Part shown: one piece after another, positions 10,629-21,546 of the stretch
Numbering within the stretch: the first letter of the stretch is position 1
How the letters are laid out: each line of letters opens with the position of its first letter
Assembly (NCBI RefSeq): GCF_022458985.1
Contig: NC_061788.1
Span: 778,499 to 842,498 of the forward strand
Origin: Mugil cephalus
Taxonomy: Eukaryota; Chordata; Actinopteri; Mugiliformes; Mugilidae
Direction of reading: 5' to 3'
DNA length: 64,000 nucleotides
The notes under the pieces: generated by a model
Databases searched by the model: none
Told to the model about the DNA's origin: nothing
Seen by the model: the letters and a program-made list of their open reading frames with translations, nothing else
Program-made: the position numbers and the translations under genes

Positions 10629-12238
10629 CAGGTGCTGGCCAGTAAATTAGAATATCATCAAAAAGTTGAATTATTTCAGTAATTCCATTCAAAAGGTGAA
10701 ACTTGTATACTGTATACTTTCCTTCCACACATAGTGATATATTTCAAGTGTTTATTCATTTTCATTTTTATTATTACAACTGACAGCTAATGAAAACACC
10801 AAATTCAGTATCTCAGAAAATTAGAATATTCTGAAAAGGCTCAATATAGAAGACACCTGGTGCCACACTAATCAGCTGATTAACTCAAAACACCTGCAAA
10901 GGCCTTTAAAAGGTTCCTCAGTCTTGTTCTGAAGGCTCCACAATCATGGGGAAGACTTCTGACTTAACAGTTGTCCAAAAGACGACCATTGACACCTTGT
11001 ACAAGGAGGGCAAGACACAAAAGTTGATTGCTAAAGAAGCTGGCTGTTCGCAGAGCTCTGTGTCCAAGCACATTAACAGACAGGCGAAGGGACGGAAAAA
11101 ATGTGGTAGAAAAAAGTGTACAAGCTCTAGGGATAACCGCACCCTGCAGAGAATTGTGACGACAAACCCATTCAAAAATGTGGGGGAGATCCACAAAGAG
11201 TGGACTGCAGCTGGAGTCAGCGCTTCAAGAACCACCACGAAGAGACGCATGAAAGACATGGGATTCAGCTGTCGCATTCCGTGTGTCAAGCCACTCTTGA
11301 ACAAGAAACAGCGTAAGAAGCGTCTCGCCTGGGCCAAGGATAAAAAGGACTGGACTGCTGCTGAGTGGTCCAAAGTTATGTTTTCTGATGAAAGCAAATT
11401 TTGCATTTCCTTTGGAAATCAAGGACCCAGAGTCTGGAGGAAGAGCGGAGAAGCACAGAATCCACGTTGCATGAGGTCCAGTGTAAAGTTTCCACCGTCA
11501 GTGATGGTGTGGGGTGCCATGTCATCTGCCGGTGTTGGCCCACTCTGTTTCCTGAGGTCCAAGGTCAATGCAGCTGTCTACCAGGAAGTTTTAGAGCACT
11601 TCATGCTTCCTGCTGCTGACCAACTTTATGGAGATGCAGATTTCACTTTTCAACAGGACTTGGCATCTGCACACAGTGCCAAAACCACCAGTACCTGGTT
11701 CAAGGACCATGGTATCCCTGTCCTTGATTGGCCAGCAAACTCGCCTGACCTTAACCCCATAGAAAATCTATGGGGTATTGTGAAGCGGAAGATGCAATGC
11801 GCTAGACCCAACAATGCAGAGGAGCTGAAGACGACTATCAGAGCAACCTGGGCTCTCATAACACCTGAGCAGTGCCACAGACTGATCGAGTCCATGCCAC
11901 GCCGCATTAATGCAGTGATTGAGGCAAAAGGAGCCCCGACTAAGTATTGAGTGCTATACATGCGCATGCTTTTCATGTTCATTCTTTTCAGTTGGCCAAC
12001 ATTTCTAAAAAAAACATTTTTTTCATTGGCCTTTTCAATATTCAAATTTTTTGAGATGCCAAATTTGGAGTTTTCATTAGTTGTCACTTATAAATATCAA
12101 AATTAAAAGAAATAAACATTGGAAATACATCGGTCTGTGTGCATTGCATGAATATAATGTACAAATTTCACTTTTTGAATGGAATTACTGAGATAAATCA
12201 AGTTTTTGATGATATTCTAATTTACTGGCCAGCACCTG
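10629..12238 (+). mobile_element. Complete Tc1-like transposon
   Basis: Terminal inverted repeats begin CAGGTGCTGGCCAGTAAATT at 10629 and end with the exact reverse complement at 12238. The similarity runs inward for about 70 bases with a few mismatches. TA dinucleotides flank both ends (10627-10628 and 12239-12240), the Tc1/mariner target duplication. Total 1610 bases with one uninterrupted transposase. It is inserted in a repeat within the proposed first large intron of GTPase gene 1, in the same orientation as the gene. Confidence 0.97.
10946..11950 (+). CDS. Tc1-like transposase, intact DD34E
   Basis: A 334-residue cut-and-paste transposase, the normal Tc1 length. The N-terminal third is a paired-like helix-turn-helix region that binds the terminal repeats (residues about 10-110; Lys/Arg-rich, including GRKK near 49-56). 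The DDE catalytic domain has Asp148 in MFSDESKF, Asp238 in FQQD and Glu273 in NPIENLW. Thirty-four residues separate the last two, giving the DD34E signature. There are no internal stops or frameshifts and the C-terminus (EAKGAPTKY) is complete. It acts in the nucleus on its own element and related copies. Both TIRs are present, so this copy could be mobile or recently arrived. Residue-level activity cannot be judged by eye. Confidence 0.96.
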   Translation: MGKTSDLTVVQKTTIDTLYKEGKTQKLIAKEAGCSQSSVSKHINRQAKGRKKCGRKKCTSSRDNRTLQRIVTTNPFKNVGEIHKEWTAAGVSASRTTTKRRMKDMGFSCRIPCVKPLLNKKQRKKRLAWAKDKKDWTAAEWSKVMFSDESKFCISFGNQGPRVWRKSGEAQNPRCMRSSVKFPPSVMVWGAMSSAGVGPLCFLRSKVNAAVYQEVLEHFMLPAADQLYGDADFTFQQDLASAHSAKTTSTWFKDHGIPVLDWPANSPDLNPIENLWGIVKRKMQCARPNNAEELKTTIRATWALITPEQCHRLIESMPRRINAVIEAKGAPTKY

Positions 12239-12467
12239 TACACACTAAGAAATTCAGCAACAGGGATTTTGACTTACATTTTGACATTTGGACTTTACAA
12301 CTCTGTGAAGTTACTGGAAATGTTTGGATCGTCAGTTGTTCCGGTGAGTCCCTGATACAGCGCAGGCTTCAAAATAAATGTGAAATTAGGAGGCCAGTCT
12401 GTCTATGGAAGCATAGATTTTTCAGCAGACATGTTAGTCACTACAAGACTAAACTAACAAATCAGTG

Positions 12468-13540
12468 CCAAAAAAGCGTTGAATAAGGTCAGCTGGACTT
12501 GTAGAATTTCTTGAAGACGTTTCGCCACTCATCCGAGTAGCTTCTTCAGTTCTGATAAACTAGTGTGATATTGAGGTTTAAATAGGAAAACTCTGTGGGT
12601 AACACCCACAAGAAACTTGCTTGACCAGAAACTGGGGTCACTAATTACCATAATGGCTGGTACTTACCTGTCCTTGAATGGGGGGAACTGTGTGCCTAGG
12701 CTACTTATCCTATGAATAGAGCTCTAACGAGGCTATTGTCCATGGGAACCTGGAGGCTCAATGTGTGAATGTTGTTGAAACTTCTTGGGGACAGAAGTCA
12801 AAACTGAATTATAAATAGTCGGTAAATTAAATCTCAGTCCACCTCCTCTGTTTAGAGAAGGTTTCTCCACTTTGACATAGATGGCTTCCTTAACTCCTCT
12901 CTCAAACCATCTGTCCTCTCTGGCCAGGACTTTGACGTTGTTATCCTCAAAGGAGTGTCCTTTGTCCTTCAGGTGGAGGTGGACTGCTGAGTCGTTTCCT
13001 GATGAGCTGGCTCTCCTGTGTTGGGCCATGCGCTTGTGTATGGGTTGTTTTGTTTCCCCAATGTACAAGTCTATACATTCCTCGCTACACTGAACCGCGT
13101 ACACTACATTGCTCTGTTTCTGTCTAGGTGTTTTGTCTTTGGGGTGGACCAGTTTCTGTCTTAGTGTGTTTCCAGGTTTGAAATAAACTGGGATGCGGTG
13201 TTTACCAAAAATTGTCCTTAGTTTCTCTGATACACCAGCTATGTAGGGGATGGTGATGTTCTTCCTTTTGTTGTGTTGCTCTTCCCTGTCCTTCTTTTTG
13301 AGCCTTTGACAAAGGCCCAGTTGGGATATCCACATGTCTTGAGGGTTTGTTTAATGTGTGTTCCCTCCTTGTCCTTGCCCTCCTGTCTAGTGGGGACAGT
13401 CTGTGCTCGGTGCTGGAGGGTTCTGATGACTCCTAGTTTGTGTTCCAGAGGGTGGTGTGATTCAAATAACAAGTGTTATGTGGCGAAACGTCTTCAAGAA
13501 ATTCTACAAGTCCAGCTGACCTTATTCAACGCTTTTTTGG
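12468..13540 (-). mobile_element. Penelope-like element fragment with 61-base inverted arms
   Basis: The arms at 12468-12528 and 13480-13540 are perfect reverse complements of each other. Between them, on the minus strand, is a GIY-YIG endonuclease reading frame of a Penelope-like retroelement. Inverted terminal pseudo-LTRs are a known arrangement in this class. A hairpin-forming 'gagtagc'/'gccactc' block sits beside the left arm. The reverse-transcriptase half is missing, so the copy is truncated. Confidence 0.8.
12733..13472 (-). pseudogene. Penelope-like GIY-YIG endonuclease fragment
   Basis: Minus-strand frame of 200 residues (13335-12733), joined through a frameshift near 13240-13335 to an upstream frame reaching 13472. 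Visible features are VVYAVQC..C..LYIGET, the GIY-YIG variant of these elements, then RM.QHR, a conserved SAVHLH..DKGHSF block, RWFERGVKEAIYVK and a PSLNRGGGLRF motif. In full-length elements this nicking endonuclease lies C-terminal to the reverse transcriptase. Here the polymerase is absent, so the piece is non-autonomous and non-functional. Confidence 0.85.
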
Positions 13541-13599
13541 ATTACCATGACCTGGATGACTGAGAACCTTCACAGACATAACAAAGCAGTTTTTATATG

Positions 13600-13960
13600 T
13601 GCGCTGTTTATTCGGTTTGGACAACAAAAAAACTTGTAGTCGAGCGATGTACAGCTTGAGTATCATCAGCATAACTATGGAAGTTGATGTCTCCTGATAA
13701 CGCCCCCCAGGGGAAGCATGTATACGTTTAAAAGGGTTGGGCCTAGAATTGACCCCTGGGGAACCCCACACTCAGTCCCATGGGTTCCTGAGGAACAGGT
13801 ATTCAGACTTACAAAGAAACTTCTTTCAGACCGATATGAAATGAACCAGTTAAGAACAGAACCAGAGCGGCTGACCAGGTGCCTTAGTCTGTTAATTAAA
13901 ATACGATGGTCTACTGTATCGAAGGCAGCGGTTAGATACAGCAGGACCAAGATCTGAGTT
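13600..13960 (-). mobile_element. LINE reverse-transcriptase fragment (L2/Rex1-like)
   Basis: The minus strand reads AAFDTVDHRIL (finger/palm region) and CGVPQGSILGPTL, typical reverse-transcriptase motifs of fish jockey-superfamily LINEs. The YADD catalytic box is not reached before the fragment ends at about 13675. It directly abuts the Penelope-like piece. Confidence 0.85.
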
Positions 13961-15615
13961 TATGGTTATCTAAATTACACCTGATGTCATTTAAAATCTT
14001 TAAAATGGGCTGTCTCTGTACTGTGGGCTTTACTTGGGACAAAACTCAACCAAGTGTCCTCACATCAACCAGGGCAAAACTCTCCAGTTTCTTCATGTAA
14101 AATCAATGATCCAGGTCAGTGGTTAAAATCTGTTGAGGTAAAAGTCCTCACAAAGGGCGTCATCGGGTATTTTGGAGGATCTGTTAAAATTTGTTTGTTT
14201 TATTGTCTGTTATGGAGAAGAGGAATTTGGGGTCATTTTTATGGTCTGTAATTAGTTTGTGGAAGTGGGAAATTTTATTGTAAGTTATGAGGAGTACCTG
14301 AGGTGGGGCAGCGAGGTAGTCTTACATGTAGCCATTTCAGCTACTCCGCTAACGATCCCTGCTAAAAGCAATAATAAGATTGAATCCTAAAAGCATGTAA
14401 AAATGCTAACAAAATCAGGTTTTAAAATGGCTTTTAAAAATGTGTAAGTCCTCTGAAAGTCCTTTAAAATTTTCTGAAAGAGTTGGGAACTGAGAGGACG
14501 CGACGGACAACAAACTGGACGCCACACATGTGTAGTCAGTGCATTGGTCGACCAAGACTGCAAGAAGATCGTGGTTGGAAGATCGTGTAGAAGTGAATCA
14601 TGTATATTTTTATTGGAAACCACTATGAAACAAAACCAAATCCACTTGAATCTTTCAAAACATATCATATAATCACATCAACAATATCAAAGTAGATTAA
14701 ATTTTCAATAAGTTCATTCTAGTGTGAAACATGAATGATGATCCGTTGCTGATCGTCTCCAACTTTGTCTCCTTTTACCAAAGACAGTTTACAGCCGGAT
14801 GAACTCAGAACTCTCCATCTGTCTTTTCTTTGACTTTTCTTTCTAATTTGAGCTGTAATTTTTGTCTAAGAGAAAACTTCACTGCGTTTTTAAATGTCCC
14901 TGTCAGTTAAACACACACTGGCAGAATATCCTTTCACGTGACGCTTTTGAACCAATCATGTTGTCATGTCTTTCTACTTTCACAACTGGTTGCCACTACA
15001 AAGGATATGGCCATATTTGGACCTGACAGACTTCTGCAGGAGAAACAGAGCTTCACAACAGTATCTCGTATACCGGATAGAGATGAGGCTCTCAGTGCTA
15101 TGAGCCGGCTTAGACTCGGGTAGACCAACGTCAGGGGCTTCACTCACATACATACATATTGGCCCTTCTTTTTCTTTTGGAGGTAATGACAGTTCACCTG
15201 GTGCCTTACCGCCAACTACTGGGCTGAAGTGCGGAGCAGAAGTTTGTCAGTAACAAAAAAATATTTAATAATTTTTAAGAAATCGGCAAATTTACCAGTC
15301 GCACATGCTCGGGAAAATACAACCATTCAGGGCCAGCCTGGACAGTTCATTTATTTAATTTGAAACTCTCATTATTTTGAATGTATTTATTTTATTCCCA
15401 CGAAATTTTATTTTAAATTTGTGTCTTCAGCATGTATGGAAATCCAGCTTTAGATATTAATTACAAATCAAAACAATACACAGATCAATTAAAATGAAAC
15501 TTAATATTTGAATGGGCCCAGCAGTCAAAAAGGTTAAGAAATCCTGGTGTAGAGGAACATCTGTACCCAGTATGGAATAGAAGTACCGAAGTCCGAATGG
15601 GCCACATCACATAAC
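13961..15615. other. Intron sequence, no gene recognised
   Basis: No coding similarity recognised. 15150-15240 contains 'ccttaccgccaactactggg', a word common in dispersed fish repeats. A 61-codon frame at 14938-15123 has no features I can support. Confidence 0.35.
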
Positions 15616-16044
15616 ATGGTAGAGAACAACAGGACCAAGGTTCTGTGGGACTTCAGCTTCCAGACTGACAAACAGGTCCTGGTTGACCAACAGGACACAG
15701 TGGAGGTGGATAAAGAGCAGAAGGAGGTGGTGGTGATAGATGTGGAGATACCAGCTGATGCCAACATTAGAGAGAAGAAACACGAAAAGGTTGAGAAGTA
15801 CCAAGGATTGAAGGCTGAAGGGAGCGTGGTCCCCGTGATGGTAGAAGCGCTCGGGGCAGTGACCCCCAAATTGCGACAGTGGCTCCAACAGATCCCAGGA
15901 ACAACACATGAAGCCTTAGTCCAGGAGAGCCATGGATGTTCTAGGAACAACTTTTTTTTTTTTTTAGGAACAACTAAGATACTGAATCAGCAGAACCCTC
16001 AAACTCCCAGACCTCTGGTGGATGACACAGGTACCACCCTGTGA
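15616..16044 (+). mobile_element. RLE-type LINE C-terminal fragment
   Basis: The plus strand reads NRTKVLWDF.FQTDK, VVVIDVEIPADANIREK, HEKVEKYQGLK and GAVTPKLRQWLQQIPGTT. This is the C-terminal end of fish LINEs that use a restriction-like endonuclease rather than an AP endonuclease; the VVVIDV.IP strand fits the PD-(D/E)XK core. A poly-T insertion at 15954-15966 interrupts it. A related upstream part of the same kind of element lies at 43880-44260. The clade (R4/Rex6-like) is a guess. Confidence 0.6.
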
Positions 16045-17289
16045 GGATGAGAAGAATATTTTATTTTTTAGGCAAAGACGTACTGTGGTCTGTATGAACC
16101 CAGGTCTCCTCAAAACACAATGAACTTCTCACAACACACTCCCTCCGTGTCCCATCAAACGCACACAGTCCATCCTTTTTACTGCAAAAGACCTCACATT
16201 CCTCATGAGGACAGATGGGACCGCCATTATGAGGGGCCTCACTCTGTGCAGCTCAGGAGACACATATAACGCTAGCAGCTGATCTCAAAAACAAAAACCA
16301 CCAAAACCCATGTTGATTGGTTCTCAGCACAGAAAAACAAGAACAAGTCACACAAAATATAGCAAATAATAACACGAGAAAAAAAACAAAAAAAACACGC
16401 ACTCTCATGAGTGTCTTTACGAACCACTGACAGATGAAGTGAATATTCGGGTTAGGGTTATATGTTAGTTAGGGATGGGTATTGATATTGAGGTTATCAT
16501 AGTTGCTGCCAGTGGGTGGATTGGTGGCAGCAGCCAGAGTGTGACCTCTAGATCATCTCCAGAACTGCAGCTCATAGAATAGAATACTTTATTTATCCCA
16601 CAGTGGGGATATTGCAGTTTGTAACAGCATACAGTACATAGTGCAGAAAAGTAAGAAGAATAAAGAATGGACTGTGTAAAATATAAATAAGTTATCAATC
16701 TTAAACTGTTATCAGTCATGGATGATCCTGACCCCCCTCTCCACCAGATGATAGACAGATAATGGAGCTCCTCCTCCAAGAGACACAAAACTCAGTTCTT
16801 CCGTCTGCGTCTTCCTTTCTCTGCTGTGCTTGACAAGTTTGAGCCTGTGTCTCTGTTGTTTTTAGAAGATGTGGTTGCTCATATTAAGCCATCAGGCTCT
16901 CCACGTGATACTGTCCCTCCTCACTTTTTTCCCCCAAGCTTTGTGTATTGAGCTTTTTACATACAGAACATGGACATACAGAGACACTCAGAACAGAACC
17001 ACAGCCCTCATCTCCCAGAAAGTACATAAAGACTTAGAATAATAATAAAAAATATAAATAAATAAATGGTAATAAATAAATAAAATATATGAGTAAGCTA
17101 AAAGAAAGGGGGAGAAAGAGAATTTTTTAGGGAAGTGCAGTACATAGAGTAAAATTTAGGCGGGTTGTCACCTAAATCAAGTGAAGTCAAAGACTGTCCT
17201 AATCAGTTTGTTTCATGCAGCCGTAATTTTGCCTCCACGTGTCTCAAAAACGTTTGCCAGATCTTAAACATTTTGCCAGATGAACCTCT
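16045..17289. other. Intron sequence with repeat words
   Basis: 16575-16640 carries the fish repeat word 'agaatactttatttatccca'. 17030-17100 is AT-rich simple sequence. No gene recognised. Confidence 0.4.
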
Positions 17290-18340
17290 TAATTAGGGGC
17301 TACGGGGCTTCACGTGAGGCCTGCTAGCCCTATTGTTATCCCGCGCATTTCTTGTTCTTAATTTTTTTTTTTCCGTTTGCTCCCCGTTATCGTCCCCTAT
17401 ATATCAAAACGTGCAGCTCGGGATCGGTGTGCTATTACTTTTCTTTACAAAATCCGAATTTTTCAAGGCATAAGTCGTGAAAAACTGCGATAAATTTCCC
17501 ATTGGAAATGAATGGGATGGCCAAAAAAAACCTCCCAAAAAACACATTGTTATAAAGGTCTACTGCTCAGGCATACTTTCACCTACAGACTTCGTTTAAA
17601 CTTTAAAATGTAGACACAAGCCTTGTGTATTGGGTTATTATTTTCTGGTTTTGATAGATCTTATCGTTGTTGATCAATCACTGTTCAATGACCATGATCT
17701 TTTTCAAAAAATCTCGTGTTAGAGTGCGGAATGTTGCTACTTAGAGTGAGAGAACGTGTGTGAAATCGCCTGAAACTTTTCTCTTTCCACGCTCGTCCAA
17801 GCCACAATTTACACAGTAGACACATGATTTTTTCCACAGTTGTAAACAAACTTGTTGTGTCTCTTACCATGTGCTCGGCAAAGCAGTGAGACGTACAGAA
17901 TTTAAACTGTGAGCCTCTGTTCGTGGTAAAGTACCTGTCTGCTCTCCATTCACTCCAATGCAAAGATTTTCTGAGAGAAGGAGAAGGACCTTTGACTTTA
18001 ACTCGCGAGTGTGTCCAAAATATTTACTCTACAAGGACAAAAAACATATCAAAGTCTTCAGGAATGTCTTACGATGCCCACGGTCTGCTTGTTTTTCTGA
18101 TAGGAGCTACCATTTTGTCACAGTGAGCCCAAATGTGAGACCAGTGAAAAGGGGGGAGATCTCTCTCTTTTCTGTGTCCCGGCTCCGCGCGCTTCCGTCG
18201 TCATTGACAACCACTGAGAGTTGCCACGGCAACCCCTGACCCTCAGGCCTGAGCCACAGCTGAGACCAGTTCATTCATCAGCTGGATCAGCTGTTAATAC
18301 AGCTGATCCCTGTGTCCCTTACATTTATGTTACAACAACA
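17290..18340. repeat. Dispersed repeat, copy A (main part)
   Basis: Close copy of 56380-57345, roughly 85-90 percent identical by eye. It runs from 'atatatcaaaacgtgcag' through to 'cagctgatccctgtgtccc'. The left end has 'ggggctacgggg', the inverse of 'ccccgtagccc' at the repeat's right end, hinting at short terminal inverted repeats. In this copy the right end is displaced to about 18790-18840 by the insert at 18341-18780. Class unknown. Confidence 0.75.
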
Positions 18341-18780
18341 CACACCCACACACACTACACAGGTAACTTTGTAATTACAGATACACACACAGTTACACAC
18401 AAACATGCGCCAAAAGCGCGCCCTCCTCACCCACACACACACATAAACACACATACAAACAGGTAACTTTGTGTTATTACAGTTACAGATACACTCAGGA
18501 AGAGTAGTAGGATGTACAAACATTACTCTCTCACACACAGGCTCAGTGTGCTAACTGTAAGCTAACTGTGCTAAATGTGGGTTAAGTGTGCGTCATGTGG
18601 GTTGACTGAACTAAATGTAGGCTAACTGTGCTAAATGTAGGCTAACGATGCTAACCGTAAGCTAACTGTGCTAAATGTGAGTTAAGTGTGCTAACTGCAG
18701 GTTAACTGTGCTCACTGTAAGCTAACTGTGCTAACCATAAGCTAATTGTGTTAAATGTAGGCAAAGTGTGCTAACTCCCA
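18341..18780. repeat. CA-rich tract and 20-base minisatellite inside repeat copy A
   Basis: 18341-18535 is CA-rich with two copies of 'caggtaactttgt.attac'. 18541-18780 is a tandem array of a roughly 20-base 'gctaactgtgctaaatgtag' unit, about 11 degenerate copies. Neither is in copy B, so both arose by insertion or expansion in copy A. Confidence 0.75.
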
Positions 18781-18839
18781 TGCTGACTGAGACGGTACCC
18801 CCAACATTAGCTCCTGTAGCCCCTTCAAAATTTCCAATT

Positions 18840-20047
18840 TCATGCTGTATAGAATAAAATATTCCTGATCCATAGTGCGTGGGATGGAGGGATGGCATCT
18901 TTCCATTTCAGGAGGATTAGGACAACAGAAGGTTCTCCGAAAAGGGCTGTGATGGGGCAAGGAGCTAGAGACACCTCAAGGACCTCAGAGATTGTTGTAA
19001 ACACCGAAGTCCAAATAGTTGTCAGCTCAGAAGAACTCCACAACATGTGTAGATATGAAGATGGAGTCATTTTTCAACGATTACATGCTGGATTGATATT
19101 TGTGAATCTCTCTGATAACTTGTCTTTTGTCCAGTGAGCCCGATATAATATTTTGCATTGTAGCAGTCCGTGCCTTGCACTGATAGAGGAGGTGTGGACT
19201 CTTAAATATTGCATCCCAAGTGTTGTCATGTATAGTCTCACCCAGATCCTGCTCCCATGTCAATGGTGGTAGGAGACGGGTTTATTTGGTATGAAAGTGC
19301 ATTATACAAGTTAGATATTCTACCTTTAAACGACTGGACAGGCACCAATAGAGAGTCAGTGCCAGAGCCTTGGGGAGATTTAGGGAAGTGGGGGAGTTGT
19401 TTACGAACAAAATCGTGCAACTGTAAGTACCGAAAGGAGTATGTATGTGGGAAATGACAGTTAGTGCACAACTACTGGAAAGAGGCAAAGATACCATCTA
19501 TGAAGAGGCCCTGCTGTGTGCGCCCACCCCTGTTTTGCCACTGTAGAAACACACTGTCCTGAAGAGATGGGGGAAATATGACTTGCCTGAATTGGGGATT
19601 TCAGTGAAAAACAGTGCCATCCATAGTTCTGGCGAACCTGCTTCCATATTCTAAGTGTTGTTTTGACCAGGATATTTTACGTAAATGGGGCAGCGCCTAA
19701 AGCTAGAGGTGCATAGACTAATGCAGACAGTGAGGAGGGACACAGGATCTGGCTTCAAGAGGACACAATGAGGAGGCATCGGCACCTGGATCCTTATACA
19801 ACCAATGGGGAATAAGTCGAATATTAGCTGCCCAATATTACAACTGAAAATTGGGCAGAGCCATACCACCTAGCACCTTTGGACACTGCAAGCAAGCTCT
19901 GCTCAGGCGTGGACTTTTACTGTTCCAGATGATGCTAAATATAAGTCTGTCAAGATGTTTAAAGAATGACATGGGGAGACATTGAAAAAGATAACTTAAT
20001 TTGGGCAGCACATTTATTTTTATAGCACTTATCCTACCATCAAGCAA
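18840..20047 (-). mobile_element. L1-like LINE ORF2 C-terminal fragment
   Basis: The minus strand begins with AIKINVLPKLSYLFQCLP and FSIIWNSKSPRLSRACLQ.PK..GG.ALPNFQLY. It continues in broken frames with RIWKQVRQNYG, a Trp/Phe-rich segment and HMLWSSSELTTIW, the usual order of the post-polymerase C-terminal region of vertebrate L1. Several stops and frameshifts are present. The 5' part is missing. Confidence 0.8.
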
Positions 20048-20069
20048 CCCCTCCTCACTTTTTCAAAAA

Positions 20070-20975
20070 GGGTAGTTCCAGACTGTTATAATCATGCAGT
20101 AGTGAAACCCCTGCTAAAGAAACCTGGCCTTGATCACAGCTATCCAACATCAGACCCATCTCCAGGCTGCCTTTTGTCTCAAAAATCTTGAAGAAAGTGG
20201 TCCATGCTCAGTTAAAATCTTTTCTTGATGAGCATGATGTCCCGGAGGGTTTTCAGTCTGGTTTTGAAACAGCACAGAGTCGGCTCTACTGAGACTCTTT
20301 AATGACATCCTCCTGGCAAACGACTCTGGTGACTTGTCCTGGACGTAACCACAGCCTTTGACACTATGGACCATAACATTCTAATGGCTCGACTAAAACA
20401 CCTAGTGGGCATTTGCGGAAATGCTCTCACTTGGCTCAGGTCTTATCTGGCAGACAGGAGCATACATGTAGCCTTGGTGGTTCTGCCCCTCTGATATACG
20501 GGGTTCCACAGGGTTCAATTTTAGGCCCCCTGCTATTCTCCCTGTATCTATTCCCTTTAGATACCAGATACAGTTTATCTTGAGGAGACATGGTATCTCC
20601 TTCCATTGCTGTGCTGACAACAGTCAGGTATTTATACCGCTGAAGAAAAAGGATGCCTTCTCAGTCAAGCCACTCCTGTCATGCCTTTTGGACACATCCT
20701 AAACTGTGGGACAATCCACAACTCAACATCAGACAAGCCCCTTCACTGTCCACATTTAAAACTTGTCTTTAAACCCATTTTTATTCCACAGCGTTCAATC
20801 TAGCATGAGAGTCTGCACTTATTGGCGCGTTTAGTGCTTTTATTATTCTTTTCTATTGTTTTTATTGTTTTACTGTTTTATTTCTTGTGCTTTTATTTTA
20901 TCCATGTATAGCACTTTGTTTCGGATATACCCGTTGTTTAAAGTGCTATATAAATAAAGTTGAGTTGAGAGCTCC
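20070..20975 (+). mobile_element. LINE fragment (L2/Rex1-like) with 3' tail
   Basis: Plus-strand pieces of reverse transcriptase (VVKPLLKKPGLD near 20100, FDTMDHNILMARLKHL near 20360) with several stops and frameshifts, then a typical 3' tail ending 'aaagtgctatataaataaag' at about 20965. Dead 5'-truncated copy. Confidence 0.8.
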
Positions 20976-20989
20976 TTGGTTCAGTCAGG

Positions 20990-21230
20990 TCACTCTGCAG
21001 AGGAGGGGGTGGGGTTCATGAAGTATGACAAATGCTAGACATGATAACTACCTGTGAGTGGTAATCGTGTTAAGGCTGGAGGGTTGACTTGAAGTTGATA
21101 TGAACTCCACTTGTGGTGCGAGTCACATTTCCACCAGCCAGCCCCAGGGCAGCTGTGACTGCAAACAGTTTACCACCACTAGGGTGTGACTGTGTGAGCA
21201 AATGAATAATGCATCCAATATGAAGTTTCT
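20990..21230. repeat. SINE-like repeat remnant
   Basis: 'accagccagccccagggcagctgtga' followed by 'gggtgtgactgtgtgagca' is a common fish dispersed-repeat module. A weaker relative lies at about 8690-8790. Confidence 0.45.
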
Positions 21231-21546
21231 TTGAACTGTTTCTTTGAAGTCTCTGTGATAAAGCATTATATAAAACTGATGTGCTGTTATTACTATTTTA
21301 AGTGTAAAGTTGTATAAACCATTACTTTCATTGTTTAATGGATCTTAAATATGTTTTGAGTTAAGTAATGAGACCAAATGTAAGGTGCAGCCTTTAAACA
21401 TTTACTTCATGAGCTTGAAAATAAAGGTACCATTGCAACATTTAGTCTTAATATTTTATATAGTCTTTTCAAAATGATTGTTAAATTGAAGGGTGAAAAG
21501 TATGTGCAGACATTTTCAATATATAAAATCTCAACTCTTTCTTCAG

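Larger units (their letters stand above)
9838..21546 (+). other. Proposed 11.7-kb intron of GTPase gene 1
   Basis: GTGAGT donor and a 'ctctttcttcag' acceptor. It is largely built of transposons, annotated separately. A second AG lies six bases after the first acceptor; using it would delete the G needed for the start codon. The stretch 9838-10497 shows no further gene. Confidence 0.5.

Noticed and set aside
12500..12570. Hammerhead ribozyme in the Penelope-like arm
   Set aside because: The minus strand has GGATGA...GAAAC near a hairpin, but the invariant core CTGATGA is not intact; left as a possible degenerate relic only.
17685..18239. Frames of 92-93 codons on opposite strands, kept in repeat copy B at 56696-57250
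   Set aside because: About 16 base differences give about 11 residue changes in one frame, no bias to silent sites, so no sign of coding selection.
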